A DNA stretch of 64,000 nucleotides. It comes from Cladophialophora immunda. Taxonomy: Eukaryota > Ascomycota > Eurotiomycetes > Chaetothyriales > Herpotrichiellaceae. Where the stretch lies: contig NW_015622541.1 of assembly GCF_000835495.1 (NCBI RefSeq), positions 2,728,001 through 2,792,000 on the forward strand, written 5' to 3'. The translations under genes were made by a program, and so were the position numbers. Below the pieces are notes generated by a model, which was not told the DNA's origin, searched no databases, and was given only the letters and a program-made list of their open reading frames with translations. Positions 45,164-55,539 of this stretch are shown here, in pieces. Each line of letters begins with the position of its first letter. Positions within the stretch are counted from its first letter, which is position 1.

Positions 45164-46060
45164 TCATAGTTTGTGTCTCGCACCACTAGCGAGAGCCTTG
45201 AAACTAGCTTGCACAATCCCTTTCGCAAAACGTTCAGTACCAGCCAATACTTCCAGGAGATTTTGATGATCCAGGATATCTCTTTCCCCTCTGCGTATCA
45301 GCTCCTTAATTTCTAAAATGCTGCTATCGTTAAGGTGAGGACCAAGTCGCTCATTGACCTCGTCAATGACCCTTTCGAGGAAACCTGCACTATCATCCTG
45401 CTTGCCGGATGCTGGTGAAATGACCCTGTTGACAAACCCAGTTGCCACAAGCTCATCACACGTGATACGTTTGCCCATGATGAGTGCTTCATTGGCTTTG
45501 CCGAGTCCGAGTCGTTGTACAAATGTGCGAGATGACGCGCCTTCGGCGAGAGAGCCGATAGAAGAGAACGGGGTGAGCAAGTACGTATGCGGAGCAGCGT
45601 AGATGAAGTCAGCCAGAGCCACGAGGCCAGCCGAGAGACCCACTGCCGGCCCATTGAGTGCAGCGACAAGGATTTTGCGATGCTGATAGAATGCTCGGGT
45701 AACATCCAGCGTTATCGCGGCAAATGATCGCAAGGCGGCGAGCCGAGAATTCTCACTGTTGGCATCCTCCTCCGCGGCGCCCGCACTTACGTCCGCTCCA
45801 CTACGACATTAGCCTCGTTTCGACAATAGCAAACACAAGGCATCGAAGAATCAAGAAACCTTTCCTTACGCTGAGAAAAAGCGGCCAGTTCCAGTGATGA
45901 TGGTGATTACAATGTCGTCCTTTTCATCGATTTGCCGCAGCATCTCTCCCAGAGCGAAATAAAGAGGTCCGGTCAGAGCATTGAGCTTCTTAGGTCTGTT
46001 GATAGTGATGGTTGCAACTCGGCCATCAAAAGCTAGTAAAAGATCCTGACTGCTCGACAT
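45164..46060 (-). CDS. Peroxisomal-type enoyl-CoA isomerase/hydratase (ECI/Dci1-like)
   Basis: Two exons, 46060-45870 and 45800-45164 (intron 69 bp), give 275 aa. Crotonase signatures: INRPKKLNALTGPLY (~19-33), RFFSAGADVS spanning the intron (oxyanion hole), ALNGPAVGLSAGLVALADFI (~115-134) and SIGSLAEGASSRTFVQRLG (~145-163), where the acidic Glu matches ECI-type isomerases. The C-terminus ARHKL ends in HKL, a PTS1 variant accepted in fungi. The enzyme would shift or hydrate the double bond of an enoyl-CoA during peroxisomal beta-oxidation. It is divergent from the MaoC hydratase at 46422 across only 361 bp, so the two are probably co-expressed. Confidence 0.85.
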
Positions 46061-46421
46061 ACCGTCCTGGGCGAACCTGATGTCCTTGTCTATTTAGAAA
46101 ATAAAGATGGGCGATATTGGGTCGGGAGCCAGGCTGGAGTGTCACATACGTGAAGACTGGGGTGAAGAACTTAGACGTGGAGTAAGTGTAGGAGATATTT
46201 ATGGGAATACCGTGAAACTCTCTGGTGACATGTCGTGCGAAGTATTTCGCGGTCCACTAGCCTGATAAGAGGCGGCGCGAATCGTTCACCGCGGACCGAG
46301 GTGCCCTGCAGAGGCTGCTCCATCTGGGCGGTGGATATTTGCTTTTTCTCAAGACGCCACTGAGACACACTCAGTTTTTAAATATCGTGGCTTTCTTCCC
46401 TATGTCAAGAACATTAGTCGT
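46061..46421. other. Divergent promoter (crotonase / MaoC hydratase)
   Basis: 361 bp shared promoter. A CGG-A-CCG arrangement occurs at 46292-46298 inside a CCGCGG-rich patch; its meaning is unknown. Confidence 0.55.
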
Positions 46422-47651
46422 ATGGACGTGAGCAAAGCAAGTCCAAGCAGTGGAACACCAATGTCTGCTCCTACAATTCCTCATGAACTCCAGTCCAAGG
46501 ATGTTGGGTGGTTGAAGCGTGATGTCCTTCTTTTTGCAGTAAGTATCGGGTGTACAGTCGATGAATTGCATTTCCTCTATGTGAGTATGGTCTTGCTCTG
46601 AAAGCTTTGTATATCAAAACAAGTCCTTGACGTTCACAATTGTAGGAGCTTCACCCGAAGTTTGCGGTATTTCCGACATACCCGACCATTTTGCGTACGT
46701 GCAAAGATATAAACAGTTCCAGGATCTCAAAAGGTCTAATTGGAAATGATGTCCAGCTTTCAAGCTCACTGATGAAGAGATTACCGACTACTTTGCCCGG
46801 CAATCGCTCCCTACCCTTCCGGGAATGCCGAAATTTGACTCGAAGCGTGGCGTCGATGGACAGCGCAAACTCACCATTTTCAAATCCTTGCCTACTTCTA
46901 GTACCGGAAAATCGTTTGAGCTGCGAAGTAGAGTTATCGGCATATACGACAAGGGAAAGGCTGGGACTGTCATTGAGACTGAACAGTGTATCGTGGATAA
47001 GCGTACGGGAGAGATCTATTCGCGAGCCGTGGGAAGCGCCTTTCTAATCGGGCAAGGCAATTGGGGCGGGCCTAAAGGTAAGCTTTCGTGGAGTTTTAGA
47101 TGTTTGCCATGTTCATATCTGGGTGGCTAACTCGTTATCGGGACTTTCGAAAGGACCAATCTCCCCAGCGTATCCTCATCCCACGGATAGGATGCCAGAT
47201 GCCATCTTCGAGATTGACACAAGCAATGAGACTGCATATTTGTACAGGTAATTAGTTACACAGCACTACCCACTCCGGTATGCTCGTAGCGTCACAACTC
47301 ACAACTCTTGGAAACAGGCTCAACGGGGACTACAATCCCCTCCACGCAGGGCCCGATCTGGGCCAGAAGATGGGCTTTGGAGGGGCTATTCTCCACGGGC
47401 TGTATAGTTGGAACACCGTGGCTCACGGGATTCTCAAGCAAGCTGGCTTCAGCAACCCGCGAGCCCTCCGGGAGTTCTCAGCGCGATTCGCTTCTCCAGC
47501 CAAGCCGGGAGACACACTGATCACAAAGTTATGGGCAGTCGGGACAGGGGAACACGGCTTCGAGGATGTTCGATTTGTCACGACGAACCAAATGGGCACA
47601 CCTGTGTTGAGCAACGGCCGCGCTCTTCTTCAGCATCATTCTGCCCTATAG
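46422..47651 (+). CDS. MaoC-type (R)-enoyl-CoA hydratase 2 (double hot-dog)
   Basis: Five exons, 46422-46580, 46646-46694, 46757-47077, 47154-47247 and 47318-47651, give 318 aa. The N-terminal hot-dog half carries GLPKFD-type PGMPKFDSKRGVDG and a beta-rich KSFELRSRVIGIYDK. The C-terminal half has the hydratase-2 motif LNGDYNPLHAGPDLGQKMGF followed by GAILHGLYSW, with the catalytic Asp and His. The layout equals the hydratase half of fungal multifunctional beta-oxidation protein (Fox2/MFE-2) as a stand-alone enzyme. It hydrates 2-enoyl-CoA to (3R)-hydroxyacyl-CoA. The C-terminus HSAL is a weak PTS1-like end. An SDR gene follows 356 bp downstream on the same strand. Confidence 0.87.
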
Positions 47652-47707
47652 TGACTGACGCAGTCACCTTTGCACTATAAGTGGTTGAACCATGCCTGGA
47701 GTCAGCT

Positions 47708-47724
47708 CGGCGAGGCTCATACCG
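47708..47724. promoter_or_regulatory. Candidate Gal4-class site, CGG-N11-CCG
   Basis: Inverted CGG triplets 11 bp apart, about 285 bp upstream of the SDR start. Spacing equals the Gal4 class. One match is weak evidence. Confidence 0.3.
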
Positions 47725-47788
47725 CAAGGCTGAGAGAGCGACAGGGGCGAGATCTCAGTGGACGGGCTGTGGCTTGGCAGGGGTCGAG

Positions 47789-47796
47789 TGACGTCA
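47789..47796. promoter_or_regulatory. CRE-like palindrome TGACGTCA
   Basis: A full 8-bp CRE, the site of fungal ATF/CREB bZIP factors (AtfA, Atf1), 212 bp upstream of the SDR start codon. Confidence 0.45.
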
Positions 47797-48007
47797 CAAT
47801 CCGTCATTGAGATCAGAGGCGTCACAGGCGTCACCAGCGTCTGCGAACGTCGCCATCAGTCTTCTCTTGTTCTTGCAAGCAATATCACAGCTTGATTTAC
47901 GGAAACTAGATATCGAGTACCGCTTCCCTAGCTCGTATAGTCATCGTCAAGACATCTTCCTAGCTCTTGGGCACTAGGTTACCCCTCGAAGCCCTCCTGA
48001 ATTGCAG

Positions 48008-49016
48008 ATGGCGTCGACCGAACAATTACACGTCTCCAACCTCTTCTCGCTTGAAGGCCATGTCTGCCTTATCACAGGTGGAGGTAAGAAATGCCACGTT
48101 GCAAACGTGAAAGTTGCCAAGTGGACGCTGAGAAGTTCTGGCCAGGAACCGGCATCGGACTCATGGCCGCCCAGGCTCTATCAGCAAACGGTAGGGTGCC
48201 ACAATGGAAGATTCTAAAACGGCCCAGCTCATCTGACCGAATCTTGCCATAGGAGCCAAAGTGTACATCACCGGAAGGCGGAAGGAAGTCCTTGAGAATG
48301 CCGCCCGCACGCACAACCCACAGTCATCCAATGCATCCCTAAATGGCCAAATCATCCCAATTGGGCCATGCGACGTGACGTCCAAGGAATCGCTGGAGAA
48401 GTTGACTGCCGAGCTGGAATCCAAGGAAGAATACTTCTCTCTTGTTATTGCCGCTGCAGGTGTTTCCGGGCCTAAGGGATACCCGGACACCAGCGACGCC
48501 AAGCAGATGAAAGATAACCTGTGGCAAGAACAAATCGAGGAGTGGAAAGCGACCTACAACACCAACGTTATCAGCGTATTCTTCTCGGTGGCATCCTTTC
48601 TGCCTCTTCTTCAACGTGCACCCCGCAATCTCGAAGCAAGCGTCATCGTCATCTCGAGCATGTCCGGCCTGATGCGCCATTCTCAAGCACATTTCGCGTA
48701 CAATGCAGCAAAAGCAGCCACCGCGCACCTATCGCGAATGATGTCGAAGGAGTTTGCAAAGGCTGGCGTCCGAGTGAATAGCATTGCCCCAGGGTACTTC
48801 CCGTCGGAGATGACCATGAAACAGTCCGACGAGCGGAATAAGGCCCATATGCCGGCTGAAAAGGTCAAAGATAAAGGCCACGAGGTACCTGCTGGACGGG
48901 CGGGGAGCGACGAGGAGATGGCCATGGGAGTTATTTTCCTGACGAAATGTGGATATGTGAATGGCGAGGTATTAAAACTGGATGGAGGAGTCATGAACGA
49001 GGTCGGAGGGGGTTGA
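48008..49016 (+). CDS. Short-chain dehydrogenase/reductase
   Basis: Three exons, 48008-48083, 48146-48190 and 48253-49016, give 294 aa. The Rossmann glycine motif TGGGTGIG (~22-29) is rebuilt across the first intron. Other SDR features are AAAGVSG (the NAG position), VISSMSG with the catalytic Ser, YNAAK (Tyr and Lys of the active site) and VRVNSIAPGYFPSEM after it. The enzyme oxidises or reduces a secondary alcohol/ketone with NAD(P). Next to the MaoC hydratase it could supply the 3-hydroxyacyl-CoA dehydrogenase step, as in the SDR half of MFE-2, but it lacks a PTS1 (ends GGG), so a cytosolic role on an aromatic alcohol is equally possible. Confidence 0.87.
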
Positions 49017-49528
49017 TTGATGGGCTACGGAAGAGGAGCTGCCCTCTGATCGAAAACAAGCCAGTGCTCCGTTTCCATCATTCATCCACAATAGAATAAA
49101 CTGTTGAGAACAAGGACTGAAGTATTTGCGCCTACGATGATCGTGTATCGACAAAATTATTGGATTGGTCTCGTGTAGCTTTCCGCCGTCTCAGCAGCAG
49201 CCCAATTCCCAATCTTGAAGAGATGATCCCGGCATTTACGCGGGACAGGCAATTGCCGTCCACGACCCATTGGAGCCCCGGAATCCCGCTTCCTCTGACT
49301 TGGATGCTTCTCCCCCACATCCCATCGATCAGCGGAGAGCAGGTGGGGATGGAATGTTGCTGACTTTGAAGTTAATGCTTGCACTCCAAGTGATGGAGGT
49401 GAGCTCATGCCCGCCTACTCAGCCCGCCTACTTCTGGTCATGCTGGGAAATGGCTCACCCCTCCCTGAATATAACAGACTATCTCCGTTGGCAGGCTGGG
49501 GCTGTATTCGTCGCAATCCTCTTCCACC
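49017..49528. other. Promoter region of the P450 gene
   Basis: About 510 bp between two plus-strand genes; no gene supported. Confidence 0.6.
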
Positions 49529-51291
49529 ATGGCCCGCTTGGACATGGCTATGGCAATCTGGTGGATCTGCCCATCAGTGGCCGGGTTGATATTGCTGTGC
49601 TCTGCCGCCGTGTTCATTATATACCAGAGACTCAGGCCAGGACTGAGATCTATACCTGGGCCTTTCGTGGCCTCTTTCACTGATCTCTGGCGTTTCCTGG
49701 CTGTATACAATGGCAGGTTTGAGGTCGTTTCGCAGGTGCTGCATGACAAGTACGGCGACTTGGTTCGGGTAGGCCCCAGATGTGTCAGTGTCGGAGACCC
49801 GAGGGAGATCAGGCAAATCTACGGCATATCAAGGCTATTTCAGAAGGTAAGGCGGTCCCGAAAGGCCGACACTTTTGCTTCTGGGATCAAAGGGATTGAC
49901 AGAAAGAGCCCGACAGTCAGAGTATTACCGCGTGGCGCAACCTCTGGTCAATGGCAAGCCCGTCGCTTCCCTCTTCATGATTACCGACGAGGACCAACAC
50001 AAGACCGCAAAGCGACCGATCGCCCATGCCTACGCGATGACGAGCTTGCTGGATTACGAGCCGTTTGTGGATAGCACTTCGCGAACGCTGGTCGAGCGGC
50101 TGGCGTCCCTGTACGCCGATACCGAAAAGGTTTGCGACTTTGGCGAATGGCTCCAGTGGTACGCATTCGACGTCATTGGCGAAATGACGTTCAGCAACAG
50201 GTTCGGCTTCCTCGAACAGGGCCGCGACGTCGGTAACATCATCAAGACGTTGAACAAATCTGGAGCCTACACAGCCATCGTCGGGCAGATGCCTTGGCTG
50301 GACTACATGCTGGCCAAGAACCGGTTTTGGGGAGGCGCCTTCTCGAAGGACAAACTGGGAGTCTCGAAGTTCGTCCTGCAATTCTTGAAGCCCCGGATTG
50401 AGGAGGCGGACAGGGTACGACTTCGTGAAGACGGCGAGAAGGCTCCGTTGGATTTCAAGGACCGGACCGACTTCACGGCCAAGTTCATCTCGGCCTTTGA
50501 CAAGTATCACGGCTTGATCCCGCAATCGCAGTTGCTGGGCTGGTCGCTCAGCAACATCAACGCAGGATCAGACACGAGTGCGATCACTCTCCGGGCAATC
50601 TTTCGTGAGTGCTTCTCCTTGAGAAATAGGGAACATTGCGAGTGCTGATATCAGGGACTGACAGACTTTCTGCTCCTGAATCCCTCCGCGATGTCCAGAC
50701 TGATGGCTGAGCTCAATTTGGCCGACTTATCGGCGCTGCCACAATGGCGGGAAACAAGCAACCTGCCCTACCTAGGCGCTGTCATCAAGGAAGCCTTGCG
50801 GCTCCACACGCCGGTCGGTCTCATCTTGGAGCGGGTAGTCCCTGAGGGCGGAGTGACTCTCTGTGGCCACTTCTTCCCCGAAGGCACCATCGTCGGCTGC
50901 AATCCGGCAGTCATTCACAAGGACAAGCGAGTCTACGGACGGCGGTACTCGGTCGAGGAATATCATCCGGAGCGTTGGCTGGAGGCCGACGAGGAGGAAA
51001 AAGGAGAGATGGAGAGGTGTTTTATGGCCTTTGGGAGTGGGAAGAGGACGTGTATCGGGAAAAATATCAGTCTGCTCGAAGTGCACAAGCTGGTGCCGCT
51101 CCTTCTGAAGCGCTTCAAGGTACGTTCATCTTCCATTCTCCTCTCAAGAAGAGATGTTTGGGGGTCGTGAGGTTGCTGACCGAACATTGTGCCATTAGTT
51201 CCGGCTCGTGGACCCAGAGAAGAAGTTGACTATCTGGAACACATTCTTCGTCCATCAGAAGGGTCTGCACGTTTATGTAGAGACAGCCTAA
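49529..51291 (+). CDS. Cytochrome P450, pisatin-demethylase-like
   Basis: Four exons, 49529-49846, 49917-50604, 50665-51119 and 51199-51291, give 517 aa. The N-terminal anchor spans residues ~8-33 and is followed by the Pro-rich hinge SIPGPF. Further motifs are NAGSDTS (I-helix oxygen site), EALR (ExxR), the meander PERWLE, and FGSGKRTCIG with the haem ligand Cys465. The early segment QPLVNGKPVASLF..TDE and HAYAMTSLLDYEP are typical of the pisatin demethylase-related clan (CYP57-like). ATG context is good (caccATGG). Relatives O-demethylate or hydroxylate plant phenolics, which fits demethylation of a methoxyphenol here (inference). It converges on the dioxygenase gene with 106 bp between stops. 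Confidence 0.9.
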
Positions 51292-51397
51292 CACCAAGAG
51301 ATAGCTGCGGGACACTGTAGTCGTGTTATGACGACCGACAATAAGAGAACAAATGACAATACACAGCCAGCAGGCGCTTGGGGAGAGTATTCTTTCC

Positions 51398-52381
51398 TCA
51401 GCCTCGTGCCGCGGGCCTAGGCGGGCCCCAGACATACATGGTATGCGGCCCATTCTCTTGGACAGTCACCTCAGTCTCGCAATTCACCAAGTCTCCATCC
51501 GCGTAATGCTCGACCTCGAACCCAGACTCATCGTACCAATAGTCAAAGATCTGGCTGCCGAGAACATGCCTCCCCACGCCCCACGAGAGCTTATAGCCCT
51601 TGGATTCCAGGTAATTGTGCGCAAGCTGCTGCACGTCGTAGTCGTGCACTTCAAAGGCACTGTGCGCGACGTCGGGCTTCTCGCCCTCGCCCCGCGTCGG
51701 CTTGATGTAGAAGGAGTGGTGGTCGGTGTACTCGAGGCCGCGGTCGATGTGGAAAAATGACACGGCCTCCTCGCCGCCGATGGTCACCTTGTCGCTGAAC
51801 GCCAGGGACAGGTGGCCCGTGTACCAGTCCACCATGTCCTGGTACCTGCCGGGCGGATAGCTGACGCCGTAGTGACCCCATTTGTGCACGGGCGCGGGGC
51901 CCATCTGGAAGCGCTGGAACTTGCCCACCCGGCGCTTCTCGTCCTCGTAGTTGACCACCAGCTTCTGCAGGTTCCGGTCCGCCGGCGGCTCGCTGGGCTT
52001 CTCGCGGATGCCGTGCACCAGGTGCACCAGGTGCCCGATGGGGTCGGCCAGCGTGACGATGCTCCCTCCTCCCGGTGCGTCCAGCTTGCTGATCGCCGAC
52101 GCCCCGGGGATCTTGCTTGCCTTCTCGAGCTCCGCCGCCGACTCGACCAGGTACGCGGCGCCGCCGAACCGGGGCCCCCCGTCACCTGCTCGCCGTGCCA
52201 CGTAGCAGTACGGGTCGGGTCCGTAGCCCTTGAAGAAGATGACTTCGTCGCCCCGCTGCTCCGCGACCTCAAATCCAAAGTCGAGCAGGAACTTGGATGC
52301 CTTGTGCACGTCGTGGTGGTAGTACGTCACAAAGGCCGTCTTGACGAGCCGGACGCGCTCGTCGTCCAGGGCAATCGGCAT
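51398..52381 (-). CDS. Two-domain extradiol ring-cleavage dioxygenase (VOC superfamily)
   Basis: Single exon, 327 aa, ATG at 52381. Two vicinal-oxygen-chelate modules: residues ~12-125 (TAFVTYYHHDVHKASKFL...) and ~165-295. Likely Fe(II) ligands lie in the second module: His170 (KWGHYGVSYP), His240 (DVAHSAFEV) and Glu291 (SGFEVEHY). Their spacings of 70 and 51 residues are close to the 2-His-1-carboxylate set of bacterial catechol 2,3-dioxygenase and BphC-type enzymes. It would open a catechol next to one hydroxyl (meta cleavage). Fungi usually use intradiol or homogentisate-type enzymes, so this is noteworthy. GC is high over the coding region. It sits between a P450 and a flavin hydroxylase that could supply its diol substrate. 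Confidence 0.82.
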   Translation of the reverse strand: MPIALDDERVRLVKTAFVTYYHHDVHKASKFLLDFGFEVAEQRGDEVIFFKGYGPDPYCYVARRAGDGGPRFGGAAYLVESAAELEKASKIPGASAISKLDAPGGGSIVTLADPIGHLVHLVHGIREKPSEPPADRNLQKLVVNYEDEKRRVGKFQRFQMGPAPVHKWGHYGVSYPPGRYQDMVDWYTGHLSLAFSDKVTIGGEEAVSFFHIDRGLEYTDHHSFYIKPTRGEGEKPDVAHSAFEVHDYDVQQLAHNYLESKGYKLSWGVGRHVLGSQIFDYWYDESGFEVEHYADGDLVNCETEVTVQENGPHTMYVWGPPRPAARG

Positions 52382-53082
52382 CGTTTGTCGTGGCTGATGC
52401 TGCTGCAGCTGGTGTTGGCGATAGACGAATTCTTGAAGTCTTTTTCAGTTCCCTTCTGTTCCACCCAGAGGTCTCGGACGAGGATCTTCCGGGTATATGC
52501 TTCCAACACAGCTTCTAACAACTTGAGAAACTCAGTCGTGAAATTTGTCAGCCTTGTCAAGTCCCGTCGAGGTTATTGCTGGAGGTATAGTTGCGTCAAG
52601 GGGAGGGGGGGAAGCCATCTCACTAAGACGGAAGCAATACCGCGATCTTCACACCCACCCACCTAGTATTGCAAGGGCCCCAGTCCTCACCACCATGCCA
52701 TGAGCCGGAACAGCCACGGCACATCCGGCCTAAAGCCTGCAGCAATCTGCCGAGAGTAAGGTGGACCTGCTTACCCCACGGGGCACCGCGGTATCTGGCC
52801 CTTTCTGGACGAACGCCGTCCTACCCCTGCCCATGAAGCTATCTATGCTCGGAGGGGTTCGCCCCGCTCTCGCCCAAGGTTCAACGGGTTGCAGAGGAGA
52901 TTCAGTGGCTGTTGAACGGGTACACGGACACGGCTGAAGAAATACATTTAGGCAAAAGAAGGCTTCCACTCAACTAGCAGAAAGGAGCGACGAGCTCGAC
53001 TCCACGCATGTGACTGGTATACACCTTTCGAATTCCTAGGTGTCCCTTTCGAGACAGGTCTTGCTTAGAATTGTGAGATCTA
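52382..53082. other. Promoter of the dioxygenase and 3' end of the flavin hydroxylase
   Basis: About 700 bp between two minus-strand genes. A G-rich run (ggggaggggggg) occurs near 52601-52613. No gene supported. Confidence 0.55.
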
Positions 53083-54910
53083 TCACGCAGGACGAAGTAG
53101 AGCGTGAATCACCTCCCTCAGCTTTGCACCAGGATTGGAGACCAGACGCTGGCACCTCCAGCAGACAAAATGGTCAGGCCTAACCAAGACAGCCCCGTCT
53201 TCCTCGACACCTCTGACCTTTTCCCAGTCCCAGTAGGCGTCCAAGTATTCGATCCCTCTGCCTACTCCGTAACCCTTCATGGGCACCCCATCCGCCCGTG
53301 AGATGTCCTTTACTGCCTGGAGCCAGCCTTCCCCGCCGACGCCCGTGAAGAGAACAAACTGGCCATGTCCAGCCAGGTCTAGTGTCGACATTCGCTCCGA
53401 CTGGCCATCTTTCACTACCCACACGTGCGGTAAATGGAAGCCAGGAAACGTCGAGATCGCTTGTCGTTTCATCAAGTTCACCCCGCCGAGGTCGGGTGGA
53501 CTGTCGCCATCCTCCACCAGCAGGAGGGGAGACTTCGAGTAGATCTGATTCATCTGTATTCCCAAGGCATTGAACTCATCGTCGGTTTCCTCAATGATTC
53601 CGCGCAGTTCCGTCCTCAGGCACGCCCCCTGCACACTTGCGGCTTGGAGCAGCCCGGACACGACCGCCCGTTCGTCCTTGGTTGAGCCCATCAATGCCCA
53701 CAGCTTTCTGTGGATCAGCATTCCGTCGTTGGCTCGTCTCACAATCCCATCACCAACCGGTTTCCGCTCCAGGGTGAGGGTTTCCAGAATAGACGGTCTC
53801 GCAATGCCTTTCAGGACGTATGCCAATTTCCAAGCGATATTGAATGCGTCGCTAATGCAGGTGTTCGATCCGAGTCCGTTGATGGGAGGATGTCGATGGA
53901 CGGCGTCGCCGATACAGAAGACGTTGCCTTTCTGCCATGTCCGGGCCACTTGATCATTGATGGTCCATCGTGAGAAGTTCAAAAGTTCAATCGGGATCGA
54001 GCTGTCGCCAATCATCTGGTGCAGTCGCTGAATCACATCCTCTGCACACGGCTCATAGTCGACGTCCTGTTTCGCATTGTGCATCGAAACCAGGAATTCG
54101 TTCCACGGCCTCACCATCCTTATGGACCCATGAGATGACCAATCCGGTGCGTCCGGGTTCAGTATCCAGACCATAGACCCTGGACGATGGATGAAATACT
54201 TGCTCAGATCTGCTTTGATGTGGACACCAAAGGCGTTGCTGAGCTGTTTTCCATCGATGGGTATTCCCAGGCTGGATACGACTGAACTTCGTGCTCCATC
54301 TGCACCCACCAAATATTGGGCAGTAATGTTGTAGGTTTCAGATGTCGCCCGATTGCGCACCGATGTCACAACACGTCCATCCGGAAGTTGGCTCTGTGAG
54401 ACAAACTCGGTAGAGAATCGAAACTCGGCTCCCAGCTTTCTCGCTTCTTCGACGAGGATGGGCTCAAGCACGCTTTGCGGAAGGTCAGACATCTCACATG
54501 GACTTGCGACAAGATATTCCCCCACGCGATCAGGTTTTGTCCCCCAAGCGTAGACTCGTCCATATTCCTCGCCACTGAGGGTATGGAGCCAGGCCACATG
54601 CGCAATTTGCTCCTTGGTCGACGCGACTGTCTTCACGGTGCCTTCGATCCCAGCATCGCGGAGCACTTCCATCGCACGCTGGTTGAAGATATGCGCCCTC
54701 GGTGTATTGGCTGTGCCTCGATGGCGAGATATGACAACCGACGGAATGCCATACCGGCCGAGCAGCAAAGCGGTGGTGGCGCCGGCAGGACCGGCGCCGA
54801 TGATGAGCACTGGAGTCGAGACATCTAGAAGTGTCAGTCAGCGGTTGAACAAGTCCAGATCTCGCTGCGGAAACACGCTCACCGTGGCAAATTCCGTCAG
54901 TGACCGTCAT
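53083..54910 (-). CDS. FAD-dependent phenol hydroxylase (TfdB/MhpA-like)
   Basis: Two exons, 54910-54883 (28 nt) and 54824-53083, give 589 aa. The GxGxxG motif (VLIIGAGPAGATTALLLG, ~15-32) comes just after the intron. The DG motif reads YLVGADGARSSV. The GD motif is CIGDAVHRHPPINGLGSNT, followed by DAFNIAWKLAYVLKG, which is characteristic of 2,4-dichlorophenol/phenol 6-monooxygenase-type class A flavoproteins. The C-terminal ~80 residues have a thioredoxin-like fold end (DGAVLVRPDHFVCWRC). The enzyme uses NAD(P)H and O2 to ortho-hydroxylate a phenol to a catechol. It is divergent from another flavin hydroxylase at 55540 and lies upstream of the extradiol dioxygenase, giving a plausible hydroxylation-then-cleavage pair. 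Confidence 0.88.
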
Positions 54911-55539
54911 CACAATGGGCGTCTCCTGAGCAATCAAGGCCTTTGTCCAGAACTTTCCGAGGGCGAGCAGTATTCAGCATGTCACATCTGAGGATCGGGT
55001 ACATATCACATAGTAGATTGCTTTCCTTGGCTTGGCTGGGAGTCAAACGAGAGCCAGGGGGGAGGGGCGGAAATAGAAACGCCAATCCGATGATGTATGG
55101 AGCCTGTTAGGAGTATGGTGTTTCCGTTCAAGTGAAACCCGACTGGTAAGCGCCATAGCGGCGACATTCCCAGATTCAAATGATGTTAATGGCATGTGGC
55201 ACCCGCCGCGAAGGACATCAGGAAGTCGGAAGCTGACCACGGCGTTCCGAACACAGGCTGATGGCCGTATGACCGTCCCCCACACCAACTACCAGCTGCC
55301 GAGAACCACCTTGCCGACCTATCCACGCACAGCCATCCAAGGTGGAGAGCGCAGCATTGCCAATAGTCGACGCGTGCAACAACTTTGGTGCTTAAAGTCC
55401 ATTTCTCCAAGTGGGCCTCTAGGGAGTGGTATATCATACCTTGTCTCTTGCTTCAGCGAACTACAACCTCACTTTGGTTTTCTACCATTACTCTATACAA
55501 CCGTTTTTCTTTTAATGCTAGGTCTAAGACTAACAAAGA
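54911..55539. other. Divergent promoter of two flavin hydroxylases
   Basis: 629 bp between the two ATGs, with a CGG-N4-CCG at 55240-55249 and several other CGG/CCG triplets around 55205-55310. Confidence 0.55.
55240..55249. promoter_or_regulatory. Candidate zinc-cluster site, CGG-N4-CCG
   Basis: Inverted triplets around cgtt, 291 bp upstream of the plus-strand hydroxylase and about 330 bp from the minus-strand one. Short spacings occur for some binuclear-cluster factors; a single match is weak evidence. Confidence 0.28.

Larger units (their letters stand above)
47652..48007. other. Promoter region of the SDR gene
   Basis: 356 bp between two plus-strand genes. It has a CGG-N11-CCG (47708-47724), a perfect TGACGTCA palindrome (47789-47796) and repeated GGCGTCAC/CGTCAC words around 47810-47840. 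Confidence 0.55.

Noticed and set aside
51398..52381. Glyoxalase I or bleomycin-resistance protein
   Set aside because: Length (327 aa), two-module layout and the His/His/Glu spacing fit two-domain extradiol dioxygenases better.
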